Source of the DNA: Acidothermales bacterium
GTDB lineage: Bacteria; Actinomycetota; Actinomycetes; Streptosporangiales; WHST01
Length of the DNA stretch: 13,006 bases
Direction: 5' to 3'
Assembly: GCA_017354575.1 (NCBI GenBank)
Contig: JAFMQP010000063.1
Span: 1-13,006, forward strand
Part shown: positions 12,456 through 13,006 of the stretch, piece after piece
How positions within the stretch are numbered: position 1 is the first letter of the stretch
Layout of the letters: each line of letters begins with the position of its first letter
Made by a program: the position numbers and the translations under genes
Notes under the pieces: generated by a model
What the model saw: only the letters and a program-made list of their open reading frames with translations
What the model was told of the DNA's origin: nothing
Database searches by the model: none

Positions 12456-13006
12456 TCAGGGCAGCTCGAACGGGAGCCGGATGCCGTCCAGGACGTCCGC
12501 GCAGGGGCACGCGCGGTCGAGCGGCAGCCGGGCGGCGATCCGCGCGACCAGCTCGCGCAGCGCGACGACGTTCTGCTCGAACACCCGCAGCACCTCGGCG
12601 TGGGTGACGCCCTGGCCCGCCTCGATGCCGGCGTCGAGATCGGTGACGAGCGCGATGGTCGTGTAGCAGAGGGCCAGCTCGCGGGCCAGCGTCGCCTCGG
12701 GCAGCGCGGTCATGCCGACGATCGACCAGCCCTGTGCGGCGTACCACTGCGACTCCGCCCGGGTGGAGAACCGCGGCCCCTCGACGACCACGAGCGCGCC
12801 GCCGTCGACCGCGTCGCGCCCCGCCTCGCCCGCGACGGTGAGTGCGGCCTTCCGCCCCTCGGGACAGTACGGATCGGCGAACGAGACGTGCACGGCGCCG
12901 TTCTCGTAGAACGTGGAGGGACGCCCGGAGGTGCGGTCGACGAGCTGGTCGGGGACGACCAGCCGGCCGGGCCCGACGTCGGGCCGCAGCGACCCGACCG
13001 CCGAGG
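12456..13006 (-). CDS. mtnP: S-methyl-5'-thioadenosine phosphorylase, N-terminal part beyond the window
   Basis: This cytoplasmic enzyme splits S-methyl-5'-thioadenosine with phosphate into adenine and methylthioribose-1-phosphate, in methionine salvage after polyamine synthesis. 183 codons are visible; the start lies right of base 13006. Family motifs include VGSLRPDVGPGRLVVPDQLVDRT near the window edge, EGPRFSTRAES, the substrate-site GMTALPEATLARELALCY, and TDLDAG, whose two aspartates correspond to the purine-binding pair of adenine-specific members. The last 20 residues contain CPCADVLDG. The aspartate pair favours adenosine over the thioinosine-specific relatives, though this is inferred. 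The stop lies 3 bases before the SAF-domain gene. Confidence 0.93.
   Translation of the reverse strand, partial: SAVGSLRPDVGPGRLVVPDQLVDRTSGRPSTFYENGAVHVSFADPYCPEGRKAALTVAGEAGRDAVDGGALVVVEGPRFSTRAESQWYAAQGWSIVGMTALPEATLARELALCYTTIALVTDLDAGIEAGQGVTHAEVLRVFEQNVVALRELVARIAARLPLDRACPCADVLDGIRLPFELP

Noticed and set aside
9880..12747. A 955-codon open frame on the minus strand
   Set aside because: Only its last 131 codons (mscL) are real. The rest is antisense to the GH15-like gene or out of frame with the SAF-domain and phosphorylase genes, with Arg-rich low-complexity translation.
1..13006. Mobile elements, CRISPR arrays, tRNA or rRNA genes
   Set aside because: No transposase-like protein, spaced direct repeats, terminal repeats or cloverleaf sequences were seen, and all genes look chromosomal and of uniform composition apart from the short patch in fdsG.

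Overview
The window is very GC-rich, with G or C at most third codon positions, GTG and TTG starts, tightly packed genes and 4-14 nt gene overlaps. It looks like chromosomal DNA of a high-GC actinobacterium. I cannot place the genus. I see no rRNA, tRNA, CRISPR array, insertion sequence or phage gene. Two genes are cut by the window edges: fdsB on the left and the MTA phosphorylase gene on the right.

Region 1 (1-5414, minus strand) is one co-directional run read from right to left. It holds an ABC-2 exporter ATPase, its two-domain permease, a PAC2-family protein, a TSUP (TauE/SafE) permease, and the gamma and beta subunits of a soluble NAD-dependent formate dehydrogenase (FdsG, FdsB). The TSUP gene carries an apparent one-base frameshift that ruins its last ~40 residues. 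The stop codon of the repaired frame abuts a strong 6+6 bp hairpin that lies just in front of fdsG. A divergent GbsR/MarR-type regulator (5506-5994) faces the exporter genes. Between them lies a perfect 16-bp palindrome laid over a good -35/-10 pair, so the regulator probably represses the exporter. The promoter geometry implies a leaderless ATPase mRNA starting at ATG 5414.

Region 2 (6036-9866, plus strand) is a compact copper-handling operon: a small four-helix membrane protein with intramembrane histidines, a YcnI-like (DUF1775) periplasmic protein, a CopC protein, and a large CopD-CtaG fusion. The first gene also looks leaderless. YcnI and CopC both expose a histidine at the predicted mature N terminus, as copper ligands of these families do. 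The likely flow is periplasmic copper capture, then membrane transfer, then cytochrome oxidase assembly.

Region 3 (9880-13006) holds mscL (minus), a divergent membrane-anchored GH15-like glycoside hydrolase (plus), and a convergent pair of minus-strand genes: a SAF-domain CpaB/RcpC-like protein and an S-methyl-5'-thioadenosine phosphorylase.

No wholly new system is evident. The best leads are the palindrome-covered leaderless promoter, the TSUP frameshift with its adjoining hairpin, the AT-rich TTA-bearing hairpin patch inside fdsG, and the uncharacterised first gene of the copper operon. All intergenic stretches are shorter than 160 bp.
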